A DNA stretch of 64,000 nt, taken from assembly GCA_947495165.1 (NCBI GenBank), contig CANLXM010000003.1, positions 594,041 through 658,040 of the forward strand, written 5' to 3'. The notes beneath the pieces are model-generated. The model ran no database searches. It saw only the letters and a list, made by a program, of their open reading frames with translations, and was not told the origin of the DNA. Positions 16,796 to 29,196 of this stretch are shown here, one piece after another. This stretch comes from an uncultured Cellulomonadaceae bacterium. Its GTDB lineage: Bacteria; Actinomycetota; Actinomycetes; Actinomycetales; Cellulomonadaceae. The position numbers and the translations under genes were made by a program. The stretch's first letter is position 1. The number at the start of each line of letters is the position of its first letter.

Positions 16796-17637
16796 GGTGC
16801 TCCTTCGAACTCGTCGGTCATGTCGCCTGCCCAGTCGCCCGGTCCGGTCCAGCGCACGGTGAGGTCCCCGAGCGGGACCGCCTGGTCGAACGCCACGACG
16901 CCCTCGCGGAAGAGCTCGAGCAGCGCGAGGAACCGTGCGACCACGACCATCGTCGGCCCGGCGTCAGCGACGAGCGCCCGAAAGCTCTGCGAGCCCGCGC
17001 GGCGCAGGCGGTCCGCGATCACCGCGGCCTGCTCGCGGACGCTCACCGCGGGGTCGTGCAGGTGCGCGACGTCCACGGTGGGCTCCGCGCGCGGCTGCAG
17101 GGCGTGGGCCGCGAGCCGCGCCAGGTCCTCCCCCGTGAGCCGCCACACGAGCTCCGGCAGCAGCGACGCCAGCTCCGGCTCGAGCTGGACCACCCGGGGG
17201 AAGCGACGTCCCTCGTCCGCGAGCCGGGCACCGACCAGCCCAGCCACCTGCTTGTACGCCCGGTACTGCAGCAGCCGCGCGAACAGCAGGTCACGGGCCT
17301 CGAGCAGCTCGAGGTCCTCGGCGTCCTCCACCTCGCCGCTCGGCAGCAGCCGCGCGGCCTTGAGGTCCAGCAGGGTCGCCGCCACGACGAGGAACTCGCT
17401 CACCGTCCCGAGCTCCCACGCCTCGGCGCGGTCCCCGGCGGCGCTCACGGCCTTGATGTAGCCGATGAACTCGTCCGTCACCGAGGCCAGCGCGACCTCC
17501 GTGATGTCCAGCTTGTGCTTCGAGATCAGCGACAGCAGGACGTCGAACGGTCCCGTGAAGTTGGCGAGGTGGACCTCGAAGTGGCCGCCGTCGGGCCGCG
17601 GCGGCGCGTCCGGTGCCGCGTCAGGCGGCGTCGCCAC
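16792..17637 (-). CDS. scpA: Segregation and condensation protein A
   Basis: Kleisin subunit linking SMC heads, 281 aa. The diagnostic N-terminal block is FTGPFDVLLSLISKHKLDIT, followed by the SMC-binding helical domain, an acidic linker and the C-terminal winged helix that binds the other SMC head. The GTG at 17637 lies inside the 3' end of parA (17-bp overlap) with GGGAGC about 9 nt upstream. Confidence 0.96.
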   Translation of the reverse strand: MATPPDAAPDAPPRPDGGHFEVHLANFTGPFDVLLSLISKHKLDITEVALASVTDEFIGYIKAVSAAGDRAEAWELGTVSEFLVVAATLLDLKAARLLPSGEVEDAEDLELLEARDLLFARLLQYRAYKQVAGLVGARLADEGRRFPRVVQLEPELASLLPELVWRLTGEDLARLAAHALQPRAEPTVDVAHLHDPAVSVREQAAVIADRLRRAGSQSFRALVADAGPTMVVVARFLALLELFREGVVAFDQAVPLGDLTVRWTGPGDWAGDMTDEFEGAP

Positions 17638-18493
17638 GAGCGACCAGCTCCCGGGCGAGCTGGCGGTAAGCCGTCGCTCCCGAGTGCGTCGGCGCGTACG
17701 TCGTGATGGGCTCCGCCGCGACGGAGGCGTCCGGGAACTTCACCGTCCGGCCGATCATCGTGTGCATGAGCGTGTCGCCGAAGGCCTCGTGCACGCGCGC
17801 GACGACCTCACGGGCGTGCAGGGTGCGCGGGTCGAACATCGTCGCGACGATGCCGTCGACCTCGAGGCGCGGGTTGAGCCGATCACGCACCTTCTCGATG
17901 GTCTCGATCAGCAGCGCGACCCCGCGCAGCGCGAAGAACTCGCACTCGAGCGGGATCAGCACACCGTGCGCGGCGGTGAGGGCGTTGACGGTCAGCAGGC
18001 CGAGCGACGGCTGGCAGTCGACCAGGATCACGTCGTAGTCGTCCAGCACCGGGCGCAGCACACGCGCCAGCACGGACTCGCGGGCCACCTCGCCGACCAG
18101 CTGGACCTCCGCGGCCGAGAGATCGATGTTCGCCGGCAGCACGTCGAGGTTCTCGACCGCCGTCCGCCGGATGACCTGGTGGATGTCCGCGGACCGCTCC
18201 ATCATCAGGTTGTAGATCGTCTGGTCGAGCTCGTGCGCGCTGATCCCGAGGCCGACGGACGCGGCGCCCTGCGGGTCGAAGTCGACGATCAGGACGCGAC
18301 GCCCGTACTCCGCCAGGGCGGCGGCCAGGTTGATGGTCGTGGTCGTCTTGCCGACCCCGCCCTTCTGGTTGCACATGGCGATGATCCGCGCGGGGCCGTG
18401 ACCGGTGAGCGGCGCGGGGACGGCGAACTCCGGCAGGGGTCGTCCGACGGCGTCGAGGGAGGCGGCGGGCGCGGTCCGGTCCTGGCTGGTCAC
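17621..18493 (-). CDS. ParA-family ATPase, orphan (no ParB nearby)
   Basis: Deviant Walker-type ATPase, 290 aa, with KGGVGKTT (44-51), VDFDPQG and VDCQPSLG. It lies between xerD and scpA, the position of the second chromosomal ParA paralogue in actinobacteria, and is not the parAB locus near the origin. A role in nucleoid or cell-pole organisation with SMC-ScpAB is plausible but unproven. The GTG at 18493 has no useful Shine-Dalgarno; instead TAACGT lies exactly 6 nt upstream, suggesting a leaderless message. Confidence 0.93.
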   Translation of the reverse strand: MTSQDRTAPAASLDAVGRPLPEFAVPAPLTGHGPARIIAMCNQKGGVGKTTTTINLAAALAEYGRRVLIVDFDPQGAASVGLGISAHELDQTIYNLMMERSADIHQVIRRTAVENLDVLPANIDLSAAEVQLVGEVARESVLARVLRPVLDDYDVILVDCQPSLGLLTVNALTAAHGVLIPLECEFFALRGVALLIETIEKVRDRLNPRLEVDGIVATMFDPRTLHAREVVARVHEAFGDTLMHTMIGRTVKFPDASVAAEPITTYAPTHSGATAYRQLARELVARGDAA

Positions 18494-18499
18494 CCGCCT

Positions 18500-18505
18500 A
18501 CGTTA
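18500..18505 (-). promoter_or_regulatory. Leaderless -10 box of the parA-type gene (TAACGT)
   Basis: TANNNT hexamer followed by exactly 6 nt (AGGCGG) and the GTG start, so transcription should begin at the start codon. No -35 box recognised. Confidence 0.45.
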
Positions 18506-18518
18506 TCGCAGGCGGGGC

Positions 18519-19478
18519 TCAGCCGAGGGCGCGCGGGTGCGCCGACACGTACATCTCGCGCAAGGCGTCGGGCGTGACCATCGTGTAGATCTGCGTGGTC
18601 GTGACCGACGCGTGGCCGAGCAGCTCCTGGACGATGCGGACGTCGGCACCGCCCTGGAGCAGGTGGGTCGCGAACGAGTGCCGCAGCGTGTGCGGCGAGA
18701 TGTGCTCGGCCGCCGTGATCCCGGCGCGCTCGGCGGCGGCCCGCAGCACCGTCCAGGCGCTCTGGCGGCTCAGCCGCGCTCCACGCGTGTTGAGGAACAC
18801 CGCGGGAGTCCCGCGGCCGTGCGAGGCGAGCTCCGGACGCGCCCGGACCAGGTAGGCGTCGAGCGCCTCGCGCGCGAACGAGCCCATGGGCACGACCCGT
18901 TCCTTGCGGCCCTTGCCCAGCAGCCGGGCGGCCGCGGCGCCGTCGGTCAGGTCCACGTCGTCGACGTCGAGACCCACCGCCTCGGAGATGCGCGCGCCGG
19001 TCGAGTAGACGAGCTCCAGCAGCGCCCGGTCGCGCAGGGGGCGCGGGCCGTCCCCGGCGCCGGCCGCCTCGAGGATCCGTGCGACGTCGTCCGTGCTGAT
19101 CGCCTTGGGCAGCCGCCGGGGCTGCGCGGGCGGGCGGATCGCCGCCGCCGGGCTGGACGTCAGCTGGCCCTCGACCTCGCAGAACCGCAGCCAGCCGCGT
19201 ACCGACGCGAGCACGCGTGCGGCCGACGACGCCGACAGCGGGGCCCGACCGTCCGCGCCGCTGCGCACGACCGTCACGTACGCCTCGACATCCGCCGGCG
19301 TGATCTCCCCCGGGTGCGCACGGCCCGCGGCGCCGAGGTGGGCGACGAACCGTTCGAGGTCGCGCCGGTACGCGCCGAGCGTGTTCGCCGACAGCCCGCG
19401 CTCCACGCTCAGGTGGGAGAGGTACTCGCTCAGCGAGGCCTGGAGCCGCCGCGGCACCGACGCCCGCACGGTCGCCAC
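18519..19478 (-). CDS. xerD: Site-specific tyrosine recombinase XerD
   Basis: Resolves chromosome dimers at dif with XerC. 319 aa, with an N-terminal SAM-like core-binding domain and a C-terminal catalytic domain. The catalytic set is complete: R163 (GARISE), K189/K192 in [11 protein letters not shown]263 and R266 in [13 protein letters not shown]289 (LGHASV) and nucleophile Y298 (TQIYTMV). A housekeeping location beside parA-scpAB argues against a phage integrase. Start GTG at 19478, 4 bp after the ctaB stop. Confidence 0.96.
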   Translation of the reverse strand: MATVRASVPRRLQASLSEYLSHLSVERGLSANTLGAYRRDLERFVAHLGAAGRAHPGEITPADVEAYVTVVRSGADGRAPLSASSAARVLASVRGWLRFCEVEGQLTSSPAAAIRPPAQPRRLPKAISTDDVARILEAAGAGDGPRPLRDRALLELVYSTGARISEAVGLDVDDVDLTDGAAAARLLGKGRKERVVPMGSFAREALDAYLVRARPELASHGRGTPAVFLNTRGARLSRQSAWTVLRAAAERAGITAAEHISPHTLRHSFATHLLQGGADVRIVQELLGHASVTTTQIYTMVTPDALREMYVSAHPRALG

Positions 19479-19482
19479 CCGG

Positions 19483-20415
19483 TCACCAGGGCAGCAGGAC
19501 GTCGACGACGATAGCGACGGACAGGAGCGTCAGGTACGTGATGGAGCCGTGGAACACGCGCATCGCGTCGAGCTTCCGGGCACCGTCGCGGGAGCGACGC
19601 AGCAGGTTCACGCACTCGAGCGTGAACCAGGCGCCGAGCACGACGGCGGACACGCCGTAGACCCAGCCGAGCGCGGTCACGGGCAGCAGCAGGAGCGAGC
19701 AGGCGACCATCGCGAGGGTGTAGCCGATCATCTCCGTCGTCACGCGTCGCTCGCTCGCGACCACGGGGAGCATGGGCACGCCGGCATCGGCGTAGTCCTT
19801 GCGGAACTTGATCGACAGCGGCCAGTAGTGCGGCGGTGTCCAGAAGAACACGACGCCGAACAGCAGCACCGCGCCCCAGCCCACGGTGCCGGTCACGGCG
19901 GACCAGCCGATCAGCACCGGCATGCACCCGGCAGCGCCGCCCCAGACGATGTTCTGCGAGGTCCGACGCTTGAGCACCATCGTGTAGAAGACGACGTAGA
20001 GGGCGATCGCGACGAACGCGAGCCACGCCGAGATCGCGTTGACGAAGTAGCCGAGCCACACGAGCGAGAGGCTCCCGAGCACGGTCCCGAACACGAGCGC
20101 ACCGCGCGTGGAGATCTCGCCTGTCGCGAGCGGACGACGCTTGGTCCGGTTCATGATGGCGTCGATGTCGCGGTCGAGGTAGCAGTTGAAGACGTTCGCC
20201 GACGCCGCAGCCAGCGCGCCCCCGACGAGCGTGTGCAGCAGCAGCGCCAGCCCAGGCATGCCGTCCTGCGCGAGGAACATCGTCGGGATGGTCGTGACGA
20301 GCAGCAGCTCGATGATCCGCGGCTTCGTCAGCGCCACGTAGGCGCGGACCGTCGACTTCCACGGAGCCCGCTCCGCCGGGCTCGCTGCCGTGGGGGCCGT
20401 GGTCGAGGTGTGCAC
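19483..20415 (-). CDS. ctaB: Heme O synthase (protoheme IX farnesyltransferase)
   Basis: Adds a farnesyl group to heme B to make heme O for cytochrome oxidase. 310-aa polytopic UbiA-superfamily membrane protein with about nine helices. The Asp-rich prenyl-diphosphate motifs are visible: [20 protein letters not shown] and, later, [19 protein letters not shown]. The start is a GTG at 20415. It is divergent from tkt, the standard actinobacterial arrangement. Confidence 0.97.
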   Translation of the reverse strand: MHTSTTAPTAASPAERAPWKSTVRAYVALTKPRIIELLLVTTIPTMFLAQDGMPGLALLLHTLVGGALAAASANVFNCYLDRDIDAIMNRTKRRPLATGEISTRGALVFGTVLGSLSLVWLGYFVNAISAWLAFVAIALYVVFYTMVLKRRTSQNIVWGGAAGCMPVLIGWSAVTGTVGWGAVLLFGVVFFWTPPHYWPLSIKFRKDYADAGVPMLPVVASERRVTTEMIGYTLAMVACSLLLLPVTALGWVYGVSAVVLGAWFTLECVNLLRRSRDGARKLDAMRVFHGSITYLTLLSVAIVVDVLLPW

Positions 20416-20842
20416 GCGGTGGGGGTGTCCGTTCGTGATCGGGGCCCGAGCGCGGGCGCGCAGGTGCGCAGCGCGGCGCCCGTGGGACCGGGTTCACCTC
20501 CATGCTAAGCCTTGCGCCTGTCGGCACGGGCCACGGGAGCCCGGCGTCCGGCGGAGAGGTGCGACACACCGCGGCGTCTGTCCCAGCGAGATGACCACAG
20601 AGTCCACGTCGTCAGTTCACCTGCTGGTATCGAGCGCTCGTCGAGCAGGCGAGGCCGATAGTCTGACCACGTCGAACCCGACCGCGGGTCCTGCCTTGCG
20701 GGACGGCGGGCGTCACGGCACCGGTGCGCAGCCGGGTGCCGCACCGCCCCCGCCGCGGCGGTTCGCCGGGACTGTCAGCACGCGGCGCGACCGCGCCGAT
20801 CACGACGAGCCCCCGGGGCCTCCGGGGCAGGAAAGAGGTTCG
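20416..20842. other. Divergent intergenic region between ctaB and tkt (427 bp)
   Basis: No convincing gene. It must hold promoters for both neighbours. Candidate -10 boxes are TAGCAT on the minus strand (20507-20502, toward ctaB) and TAGTCT on the plus strand (20659-20664, toward tkt), neither with a clear -35 box. The frame upstream of the tkt start is open but low in complexity and lacks conservation I can recognise. Confidence 0.4.
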
Positions 20843-23005
<2,163 letters not shown>

Positions 23006-23012
23006 CCGGAGG

Positions 23013-23040
23013 CAGGGCGGGAGCCTCGGCTCCCGCCCTG
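23013..23040 (+). terminator. Terminator after tkt
   Basis: Perfect 13-bp inverted repeat (23013-23025/23028-23040, CAGGGCGGGAGCC) immediately after the tkt stop, followed by TTCCGC. It could separate tkt from zwf or only attenuate read-through. Confidence 0.7.
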
Positions 23041-23078
23041 TTCCGCATGCCCGTCCCGACACACCGGAGGTCCCCCGC

Positions 23079-24617
23079 GTGAGCCCTGTCAAGGTCAGTG
23101 CCGAGTCCAACCCGTTGCGTGACCCCCGCGACCAGCGCATGCCTCGCATCGCTGGCCCCTGCAGCCTCGTGATCTTCGGTGTGACGGGCGACCTGGCACG
23201 CAAGAAGCTCATGCCCGCGGTCTACGACCTCTCCAACCGCGGCCTGCTTCCTCCCGGCTTCGCGCTCACGGGCTTCGCCCGGCGCGACTGGGACGACCAG
23301 GACTTCGCGAAGGTCGTGCACGACGCCGTCAAGGAGCACGCCCGCACACCGTTCCGGGAGGAGGCCTGGGCCCAGCTGTGCGAGGGCATCCGGTTCGTCC
23401 AGGGCTCCTTCGACGACGACGAGGCCTTCGAACGGCTGGCGGACACTGTCAAGGAGCTCGACGCCGAGCGCGGGACCCGCGGCAACCACGCCTTCTACCT
23501 CTCGGTCCCCCCGAGCGCGTTCCCGGTGGTGTGCCGTCAGCTGGCGAAGTCGGGGCTCTCCGAGGGCGACGAGGCCTGGCGCCGCGTCGTGATCGAGAAG
23601 CCGTTCGGCCACGACCTCGCGAGCGCGCGCGAGCTCAACGACGTGGTCTCCGAGGTCTTCCCGCCCGACTCGATCTTCCGGATCGACCACTACCTCGGCA
23701 AGGAGACGGTCCTCAACCTCCTCGCCCTGCGGTTCGCGAACCAGATGTACGAGCCCATCTGGAACGCCAACTACGTCGACCACGTGCAGATCACGATGGC
23801 CGAGGACATCGGCATCGGCGGCCGCGCCGGGTACTACGACGGCATCGGCGCCGCGCGGGACGTGATCCAGAACCACCTCCTGCAGCTGCTCGCCCTGACC
23901 ACGATGGAGGAGCCGACGTCGTTCGGTGCCGCCGACCTCATCGCCGAGAAGATCAAGGTGCTGTCCGCGATGCGGCTGCCGAAGGACCTCGCCAAGCACA
24001 CCGCGCGGGGCCAGTACGCCGCCGGATGGCAGGCCGGCCAGGAGGTCGTGGGCTACCTCGAGGAAGACGGCACGGACCCGGCCTCCACCACCGAGACGTA
24101 CGCGGCGATCCGCGTGGACATCGACAACCGCCGCTGGGCGGGGGTGCCCTTCTACCTGCGTGCAGGCAAGCGCCTCGGACGGCGCGTCACCGAGATCGCC
24201 GTCGTGTTCAAGACAGCGCCGCACCTGCCGTTCGACTCGAGCTCCACGTCGGAACTGGGCCGGAACGCGATCGTCATCCGCGTCCAGCCCGACGAGGGTG
24301 TGACCATCCGGTTCGGGGCGAAGGTGCCGGGGACCGCGATGGAGATCCGCGACGTGACCATGGACTTCGGGTACGGCCACGCGTTCACACAGTCCTCGCC
24401 CGAGGCCTACGAGCGCCTCATCCTCGACGTGCTGCTGGGCGACCCTCCGCTGTTCCCGCGCCACGAAGAGGTCGAGCTCTCGTGGAAGCTGCTCGACCCC
24501 ATCACCGAGATGTGGGCCGCCAAGGGTGCCCCCGAGCCGTATCGCTCGGGCTCCTGGGGCCCCGACTCGGCCGACAAGATGCTGGCCCGCGACGGCCGCA
24601 CCTGGCGCCGGCCCTGA
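23079..24617 (+). CDS. zwf: Glucose-6-phosphate 1-dehydrogenase
   Basis: First step of the oxidative pentose phosphate pathway, NADP-linked. 512 aa. The Rossmann fingerprint GVTGDLARKK (34-43), the substrate motif RIDHYLGKE with H204 and K208, and the NHLLQ block with catalytic-base candidate H266 are all present. The GTG at 23079 has CGGAGG 8 nt upstream. It is followed closely by opcA, which encodes its assembly/activation partner in actinobacteria. Confidence 0.98.
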   Translation: MSPVKVSAESNPLRDPRDQRMPRIAGPCSLVIFGVTGDLARKKLMPAVYDLSNRGLLPPGFALTGFARRDWDDQDFAKVVHDAVKEHARTPFREEAWAQLCEGIRFVQGSFDDDEAFERLADTVKELDAERGTRGNHAFYLSVPPSAFPVVCRQLAKSGLSEGDEAWRRVVIEKPFGHDLASARELNDVVSEVFPPDSIFRIDHYLGKETVLNLLALRFANQMYEPIWNANYVDHVQITMAEDIGIGGRAGYYDGIGAARDVIQNHLLQLLALTTMEEPTSFGAADLIAEKIKVLSAMRLPKDLAKHTARGQYAAGWQAGQEVVGYLEEDGTDPASTTETYAAIRVDIDNRRWAGVPFYLRAGKRLGRRVTEIAVVFKTAPHLPFDSSSTSELGRNAIVIRVQPDEGVTIRFGAKVPGTAMEIRDVTMDFGYGHAFTQSSPEAYERLILDVLLGDPPLFPRHEEVELSWKLLDPITEMWAAKGAPEPYRSGSWGPDSADKMLARDGRTWRRP

Positions 24618-24633
24618 GCGACGAGGAGCTCCG

Positions 24634-25554
24634 ATGATCATCACCATGCCCGCGACGACCACCACGGCGGTCGCGAAACGTCTCATCAAGCTTCGTGAGG
24701 AGGGTGGCGCCGTCGCGCTCGGCCGTGTCCTGACGCTGCTCGTCGTGGCCGACGCGGACCGCGCGGACGAGGCGATCGACGCCGCGAACGTCGCCAGCGG
24801 CGAGCACCCCTGCCGCATCATCGTCCTGTCGCGCACCGCGCACGGCGACCCGCACGCGCTCGACGCCGAGATCCGCGTCGGCGGCGACGCCGGAGCCAGC
24901 GAGGTCGTCGTGCTGCACGCGGGCGAGCGCGCGATGGACCACGCGGACACGCTGGTGACGCCGCTGCTCCTGCCCGACGCCCCGATCGTCGCGTGGTGGC
25001 CCGGCGAGCCGCCCGCCGACCCCGCGCACGACATCGTCGGTGCGATGGCCCACCGGCGGATCACGGACGCGTACGGCGCCACCGACCCGCACGCCGCCCT
25101 CGCCCGCCTCTCCGGGTCCTACTCCCCCGGGGACACCGACCTCGCGTGGACGCGCACGACCGTCTGGCGGGGCCTCATCGCGGCCACGCTCGACCAGCCC
25201 CCCTTCGAGCCGGTGCGCAGCGCACGCGTCGAGGGCGTGACGGGTCACCCGTCGCTCGACCTCATCGGCGCCTGGCTCGCGCTGATCCTGCGGTGCCCGG
25301 TCGAGATCGTCCGCACCGACGACGCCCCCGCGCTCACCCGCGTCGTGCTCTCCCGGCGCTCCGGTGACATCTCCCTGTCACGACCGACCGGCAAGGTGGC
25401 GATCCTCAGCCAGCCGGACCAGCCGGACCACCGGGTCGCGCTCCCCATCCGCGAGCTGCACGAGTGCATCGCGGAGGAGCTGCGCCGCCTCGACCCGGAC
25501 GAGATGTACGGCGACGTCCTCACCCGCGGTCTCGCGAAGGTGGTGCCGGCATGA
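24634..25554 (+). CDS. opcA: Glucose-6-phosphate dehydrogenase assembly protein OpcA
   Basis: Actinobacterial-type OpcA, needed for full activity of Zwf. 306 aa with conserved blocks PDAPIVAWWPGEPP and SGDISLSRPTGKVAIL. Start ATG (24634) follows GACGAGGAGCTCCG, 16 bp after zwf. Stop overlaps the pgl start (ATGA), so the three genes are translated together. Confidence 0.96.
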   Translation: MIITMPATTTTAVAKRLIKLREEGGAVALGRVLTLLVVADADRADEAIDAANVASGEHPCRIIVLSRTAHGDPHALDAEIRVGGDAGASEVVVLHAGERAMDHADTLVTPLLLPDAPIVAWWPGEPPADPAHDIVGAMAHRRITDAYGATDPHAALARLSGSYSPGDTDLAWTRTTVWRGLIAATLDQPPFEPVRSARVEGVTGHPSLDLIGAWLALILRCPVEIVRTDDAPALTRVVLSRRSGDISLSRPTGKVAILSQPDQPDHRVALPIRELHECIAEELRRLDPDEMYGDVLTRGLAKVVPA

Positions 25555-26285
25555 GCGAGCGCCTCGTCGTCGTCCACCCGGACCAGAACACGCTGGTCGC
25601 GGCTGCTGCGGCCCGGTTCCTCACCCGCCTGAGCGACGTGCAGGCCGTGCGGTCGCCCGCCCACGTCGTCCTCACGGGCGGGACCGTCGGGATCAAGCTC
25701 CTCGCGGCCGTCGCGGACCATCCGGCGCGTGACGCCGTCGACTGGTACGACGTGCACGTGTGGTGGGGGGACGAGCGCTTCCTGCCGTCCGGCGACGCCG
25801 AGCGCAACGAGACCCAGGCACGCGAGGCGCTCCTGGACGCGCTCCCGGTCCCGGCCGCCCACGTCCACCCCATGCCGGCGGCGCCCGGCACGCCGGAGGA
25901 CGCCGCGTCCCGGTACGCCGACGACCTGCGCGCCCACGCCGGCGAGGGAGCCGAGGTCCCCGCGTTCGACCTGCTGCTCCTCGGCATGGGCCCGGACGCC
26001 CACGTGGCATCGCTCTTCCCGGGCCACGTCGCCCTCGACGCCCCGGGGACCACCACGGGCGTCCGCGACTCCCCCAAGCCCCCGCCGTTGCGCGTGTCGC
26101 TCACCTTCGCGGCGATCAACCAGGCGCGCGAGGTGTGGATCGTCGCCTCGGGCGCGGAGAAGGCCGCTGCCGTCGCCGCCGGCCTGGCTGCGCAGGACCG
26201 CGCCGAGGCCCCTGTGTCGGCCGTCCACGGCACCGAGCGCACCCTGTGGCTCCTCGACGCCGCTGCGGCCTCCGCAACGCCCTGA
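25551..26285 (+). CDS. pgl: 6-phosphogluconolactonase
   Basis: Hydrolyses 6-phosphogluconolactone made by Zwf. 244 aa, NagB/DevB fold: VVLTGGTVGIKLL near the N-terminus and the characteristic WWGDERFLPSGDAERNE. The active-site block LLLLGMGPDAHVASLFPGH follows. Start overlaps the opcA stop. Last gene of the oxidative branch operon. Confidence 0.97.
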   Translation: MSERLVVVHPDQNTLVAAAAARFLTRLSDVQAVRSPAHVVLTGGTVGIKLLAAVADHPARDAVDWYDVHVWWGDERFLPSGDAERNETQAREALLDALPVPAAHVHPMPAAPGTPEDAASRYADDLRAHAGEGAEVPAFDLLLLGMGPDAHVASLFPGHVALDAPGTTTGVRDSPKPPPLRVSLTFAAINQAREVWIVASGAEKAAAVAAGLAAQDRAEAPVSAVHGTERTLWLLDAAAASATP

Positions 26286-26323
26286 CACGCCTCAGAGGGC
26301 GCGCCGGTGCGGGCTCTGCGACC

Positions 26324-26671
26324 CTAGCCGCGGCGTGCCCGCAGCGACGCGAGAGCCTCGTCGAGGATCGCGTCGCCGTCCTTCTCGGTGCGGCGCTCCT
26401 TCACGTAGGCGAGGTGCGTCTTGTACGGCTCGTTCCGCCCGGCGCTGGGCGGGTGCAGCCGATCGCGACCTGCGGGCTGGCCGCAGCGCGGGCAGTCCCA
26501 GACCTCCGGGATCTCGATGACCGTCTCGGCGGCGAAGGTGGGCCGGACCTCGTGCCCGCTCCCGCACCAGTACGAGACGCCGACGCGTGCGGCGCTGTCG
26601 CCCCGCTCGGTCTCGCCCATCGGTCCTGCTCCGACTCGCGACCCCTTGATCGCGCTTCCCCCACCAGCCAC
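26324..26671 (-). CDS. rbpA: RNA polymerase-binding protein RbpA
   Basis: Actinobacterial transcription activator that binds RNA polymerase and the group 1/2 sigma factor and helps open promoters. 115 aa. A core zinc-ribbon-like domain has C36, H40, C60 and C63 (YWCGSGHE and DCPRCG), and the C-terminal sigma-interaction helices read THLAYVKERRTEKDGDAIL. The GTG at 26671 is preceded by AGGGG with 6-nt spacing. The basic N-terminal tail IKGSRVGAG matches the family. Confidence 0.93.
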   Translation of the reverse strand: MAGGGSAIKGSRVGAGPMGETERGDSAARVGVSYWCGSGHEVRPTFAAETVIEIPEVWDCPRCGQPAGRDRLHPPSAGRNEPYKTHLAYVKERRTEKDGDAILDEALASLRARRG

Positions 26672-26706
26672 GTCTATCCCCTGTTACCTTGACGCGCCCG
26701 AAGGCG

Positions 26707-26949
26707 CTAGCTGACCTTCTGCACGAGCCCCAGCAGGACGACCGTGAGCACCCAGACGAGTGCGAACGAGATCGTCAGCCGGTTCAGGTTCCGCTCGGCG
26801 ACGCCCGAGCTCCCCACCCCGGTCGACACCCCTCCCCCGAACATGTCCGACAGGCCCCCGCCCTTGCCCTTGTGCATGAGCACGAGCAGGATCATGAGCA
26901 GGCTGGCGATGACCAGGATGACCTGGAGGATGACGTTCAGGGTGTCCAC
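26707..26949 (-). CDS. secG: Preprotein translocase subunit SecG
   Basis: Small subunit of the SecYEG channel, 80 aa, with two membrane helices (about 5-25 and 58-76) joined by the conserved Gly-rich cytoplasmic loop GKGGGLSDMFGGG. Its position directly after tpiA is typical of actinobacteria. GTG start at 26949 with AAGGAG about 12 nt upstream. Confidence 0.96.
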   Translation of the reverse strand: MDTLNVILQVILVIASLLMILLVLMHKGKGGGLSDMFGGGVSTGVGSSGVAERNLNRLTISFALVWVLTVVLLGLVQKVS

Positions 26950-27093
26950 GAGTGCGGGATTCTCCTTCTACGGTGCCCCGGCGAGGCACGACGGCGGTTC
27001 CGTCGGTCAAGATTAGGCCACGGGACCGCGATCCGACCACCACCCCGCCGAGGGGCGGTCGTCGAATCGCGGTCCGGCGGTCGTCGCAGCGCC

Positions 27094-27888
27094 TCAGGCG
27101 CCTGCGTGCTCCTGGAAGCGCGCGATCTTCGCGAACTCCTCGGGGTCGAGGCTCGCGCCGCCCACGAGGGCGCCGTCCACGTCGGCCTCGGCCATGAGCT
27201 CGGCGATGCTGCTGGACTTCACCGAGCCGCCGTAGAGCACCCGGACGCCCGCGGCGAGCTCCGCGGAGTAGAGCTCGGCGAGGCGGGCGCGGATCGCGCC
27301 GGCGACCTCCTGGGCGTCGGCGGGCGTCGCGACCTCACCCGTGCCGATGGCCCAGACGGGCTCGTACGCGATGACGACCTTCGCGGCCTCCTCCGCGCTC
27401 AGGCCCTCGAGCGCACCGTCGACCTGGGCGAGCGTGTACGGGACCTGCTCACCCGACTTGCGGACGTCGAGGCCCTCACCCACGCAGATGATCGGCACGA
27501 GGCCCTCGGCCAGGGCGGCCTTCGACTTGGCCGCGACGAGCGCGTCGTCCTCGCCGTGGTACTGGCGGCGCTCGGAGTGCCCGACCGCCACGTAGGTGAC
27601 GCCGAGCTTCGACAGGAACACCGGCGAGATCTCGCCCGTGTAGGCGCCAGAGGTGTGCGCCGAGACGTCCTGCGCGCCGTAGGTGAGCTCGAGCTTGTCG
27701 GCGTCGACGAGCGTCTGCACGCTGCGCAGGTCCGTGAAGGGCACCAGGACGGTGACCTCGACGGCGCCGAAGTCGTGCTTGGCGTCCTTGAGGGACCACG
27801 CGAGCTTCTGCACGAGGTGGATGGCCTCGTTGTGGTCCTTGTTCATCTTCCAGTTGCCCGCGATGAGCGGGGTACGGCTGCTGGCCAC
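27094..27888 (-). CDS. tpiA: Triosephosphate isomerase
   Basis: Interconverts dihydroxyacetone phosphate and glyceraldehyde-3-phosphate. 264 aa. Catalytic residues are K14 (GNWKMN), H104 (VGHSERR) and E176 ([11 protein letters not shown]), with the phosphate loop YGGSVK near the C-terminus. GTG at 27888 is the start; the frame is open upstream but into spacer and pgk. Third gene of gapA-pgk-tpiA. Confidence 0.98.
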   Translation of the reverse strand: MASSRTPLIAGNWKMNKDHNEAIHLVQKLAWSLKDAKHDFGAVEVTVLVPFTDLRSVQTLVDADKLELTYGAQDVSAHTSGAYTGEISPVFLSKLGVTYVAVGHSERRQYHGEDDALVAAKSKAALAEGLVPIICVGEGLDVRKSGEQVPYTLAQVDGALEGLSAEEAAKVVIAYEPVWAIGTGEVATPADAQEVAGAIRARLAELYSAELAAGVRVLYGGSVKSSSIAELMAEADVDGALVGGASLDPEEFAKIARFQEHAGA

Positions 27889-27934
27889 GATGGTGCCTTT
27901 CGTCAGGGGGTCCGCGCCGCAGGGGCGCAGGAGG

Positions 27935-29131
27935 TCAGGAGAGGACGGCGATGCCCGGGAGCGACTTGCCCTCGAGGAACTCGAGGCTCGCGCCGCCACC
28001 GGTCGAGATGTGGCTGAAGCCGGCCTCGTCGAACCCGAGGATGCGCACGGCTGCCGCCGAGTCGCCGCCACCGACGATCGAGAACGCGCCGGCAGCCGTC
28101 GCGTCGATCATCGCCTGGGCCACGGCACGGGTGCCGCCAGCGAACGCGTCGAACTCGAACACGCCCATCGGGCCGTTCCAGACGATCGTCTTGGCGTCCG
28201 CGAGCTTGCTCGCGAAGAGCTTCGCCGACTCGGGGCCGATGTCCAGGCCCATGCGCGCGTCGGGGATGGCGTCGGCGGGCACGACGTCGTGCGGGGCGTC
28301 CGCGGCGAACGAGTCGGCGGCGACGATGTCGGTGGGCAGGACGATCTCCACGCCGCGCTCGGCGGCCTTGGCGAGGTAGCCCTTGACCGTCTCGACCTGG
28401 TCCTCCTCGAGGAGGGACTTGCCCACCGAGTGGCCCTGGGCCGCGAGGAAGGTGAAGACCATGCCGCCGCCGATGAGCAGGCGGTCGGCCTTCTCGAGCA
28501 GGTTCGCGATCACACCGAGCTTGTCGGAGACCTTGGACCCGCCGAGGACCACCGCGTAGGGACGCTCGGGGTTCTCGGTCGCGCGCTTGAGCGAGTCGAC
28601 CTCCTTGAGGACGAGCTCGCCGACCGCGGCGGGCAGCACCTGGGCGATGTCGTAGACCGAGGCCTGCTTGCGGTGCACGACACCGAAGCCGTCCGACACG
28701 TAGGCGTCGGCGAGCTCGGCGAGGTCGGCCGCGAGGGCTGCCCGCTCGCTCTCGTCCTTCGAGGTCTCGCGCGCGTCGAACCGGATGTTCTCGAGCAGCG
28801 CGACCTCACCCTCGCCGAGCGCGGCGACAGTGGCCTTGGCGCTGTCACCGACGGTGTCCTGCGCGAGGGTGACGTTCGTGCCGAGGAGCTCGCCCAGACG
28901 GGCGGCGACCGGCGCGAGCGAGTACTTGGCCTCCGGCGCGCCCTTGGGGCGGCCGAGGTGCGCGGTGACGACGACCTTCGCGCCTGCGTCCGTGAGCAGC
29001 TTGAGGGTCGGCAGCGCGGCACGGATGCGGCCGTCGTCGGTGATCGTCGAGCCGTCGAGGGGGACGTTGAAGTCGGAACGGACGAGCACGCGCTTGCCGC
29101 GCAGCTCGCCGAGGTCAGCGATGGTCTTCAC
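27935..29131 (-). CDS. pgk: Phosphoglycerate kinase
   Basis: Makes ATP and 3-phosphoglycerate from 1,3-bisphosphoglycerate. 398 aa, two Rossmann-like lobes: [14 protein letters not shown] and [12 protein letters not shown] in the N-lobe, NGPMGVFE and GGGDSAAAV in the nucleotide lobe. GTG start at 29131 with GGAG 6 nt upstream. A large hairpin separates it from gapA. Confidence 0.98.
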   Translation of the reverse strand: MKTIADLGELRGKRVLVRSDFNVPLDGSTITDDGRIRAALPTLKLLTDAGAKVVVTAHLGRPKGAPEAKYSLAPVAARLGELLGTNVTLAQDTVGDSAKATVAALGEGEVALLENIRFDARETSKDESERAALAADLAELADAYVSDGFGVVHRKQASVYDIAQVLPAAVGELVLKEVDSLKRATENPERPYAVVLGGSKVSDKLGVIANLLEKADRLLIGGGMVFTFLAAQGHSVGKSLLEEDQVETVKGYLAKAAERGVEIVLPTDIVAADSFAADAPHDVVPADAIPDARMGLDIGPESAKLFASKLADAKTIVWNGPMGVFEFDAFAGGTRAVAQAMIDATAAGAFSIVGGGDSAAAVRILGFDEAGFSHISTGGGASLEFLEGKSLPGIAVLS

Positions 29132-29196
29132 AGGGCACTCCGGTTACGGGTGGGCATGCATGAGCATGGATGAGCGACGTTCAGGGGGAAAGACGA

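Noticed and set aside
18519-19478. Integrase of a mobile element
   Set aside because: Full XerD catalytic set and conserved context with parA-scpAB mark it as the housekeeping dimer-resolution recombinase.
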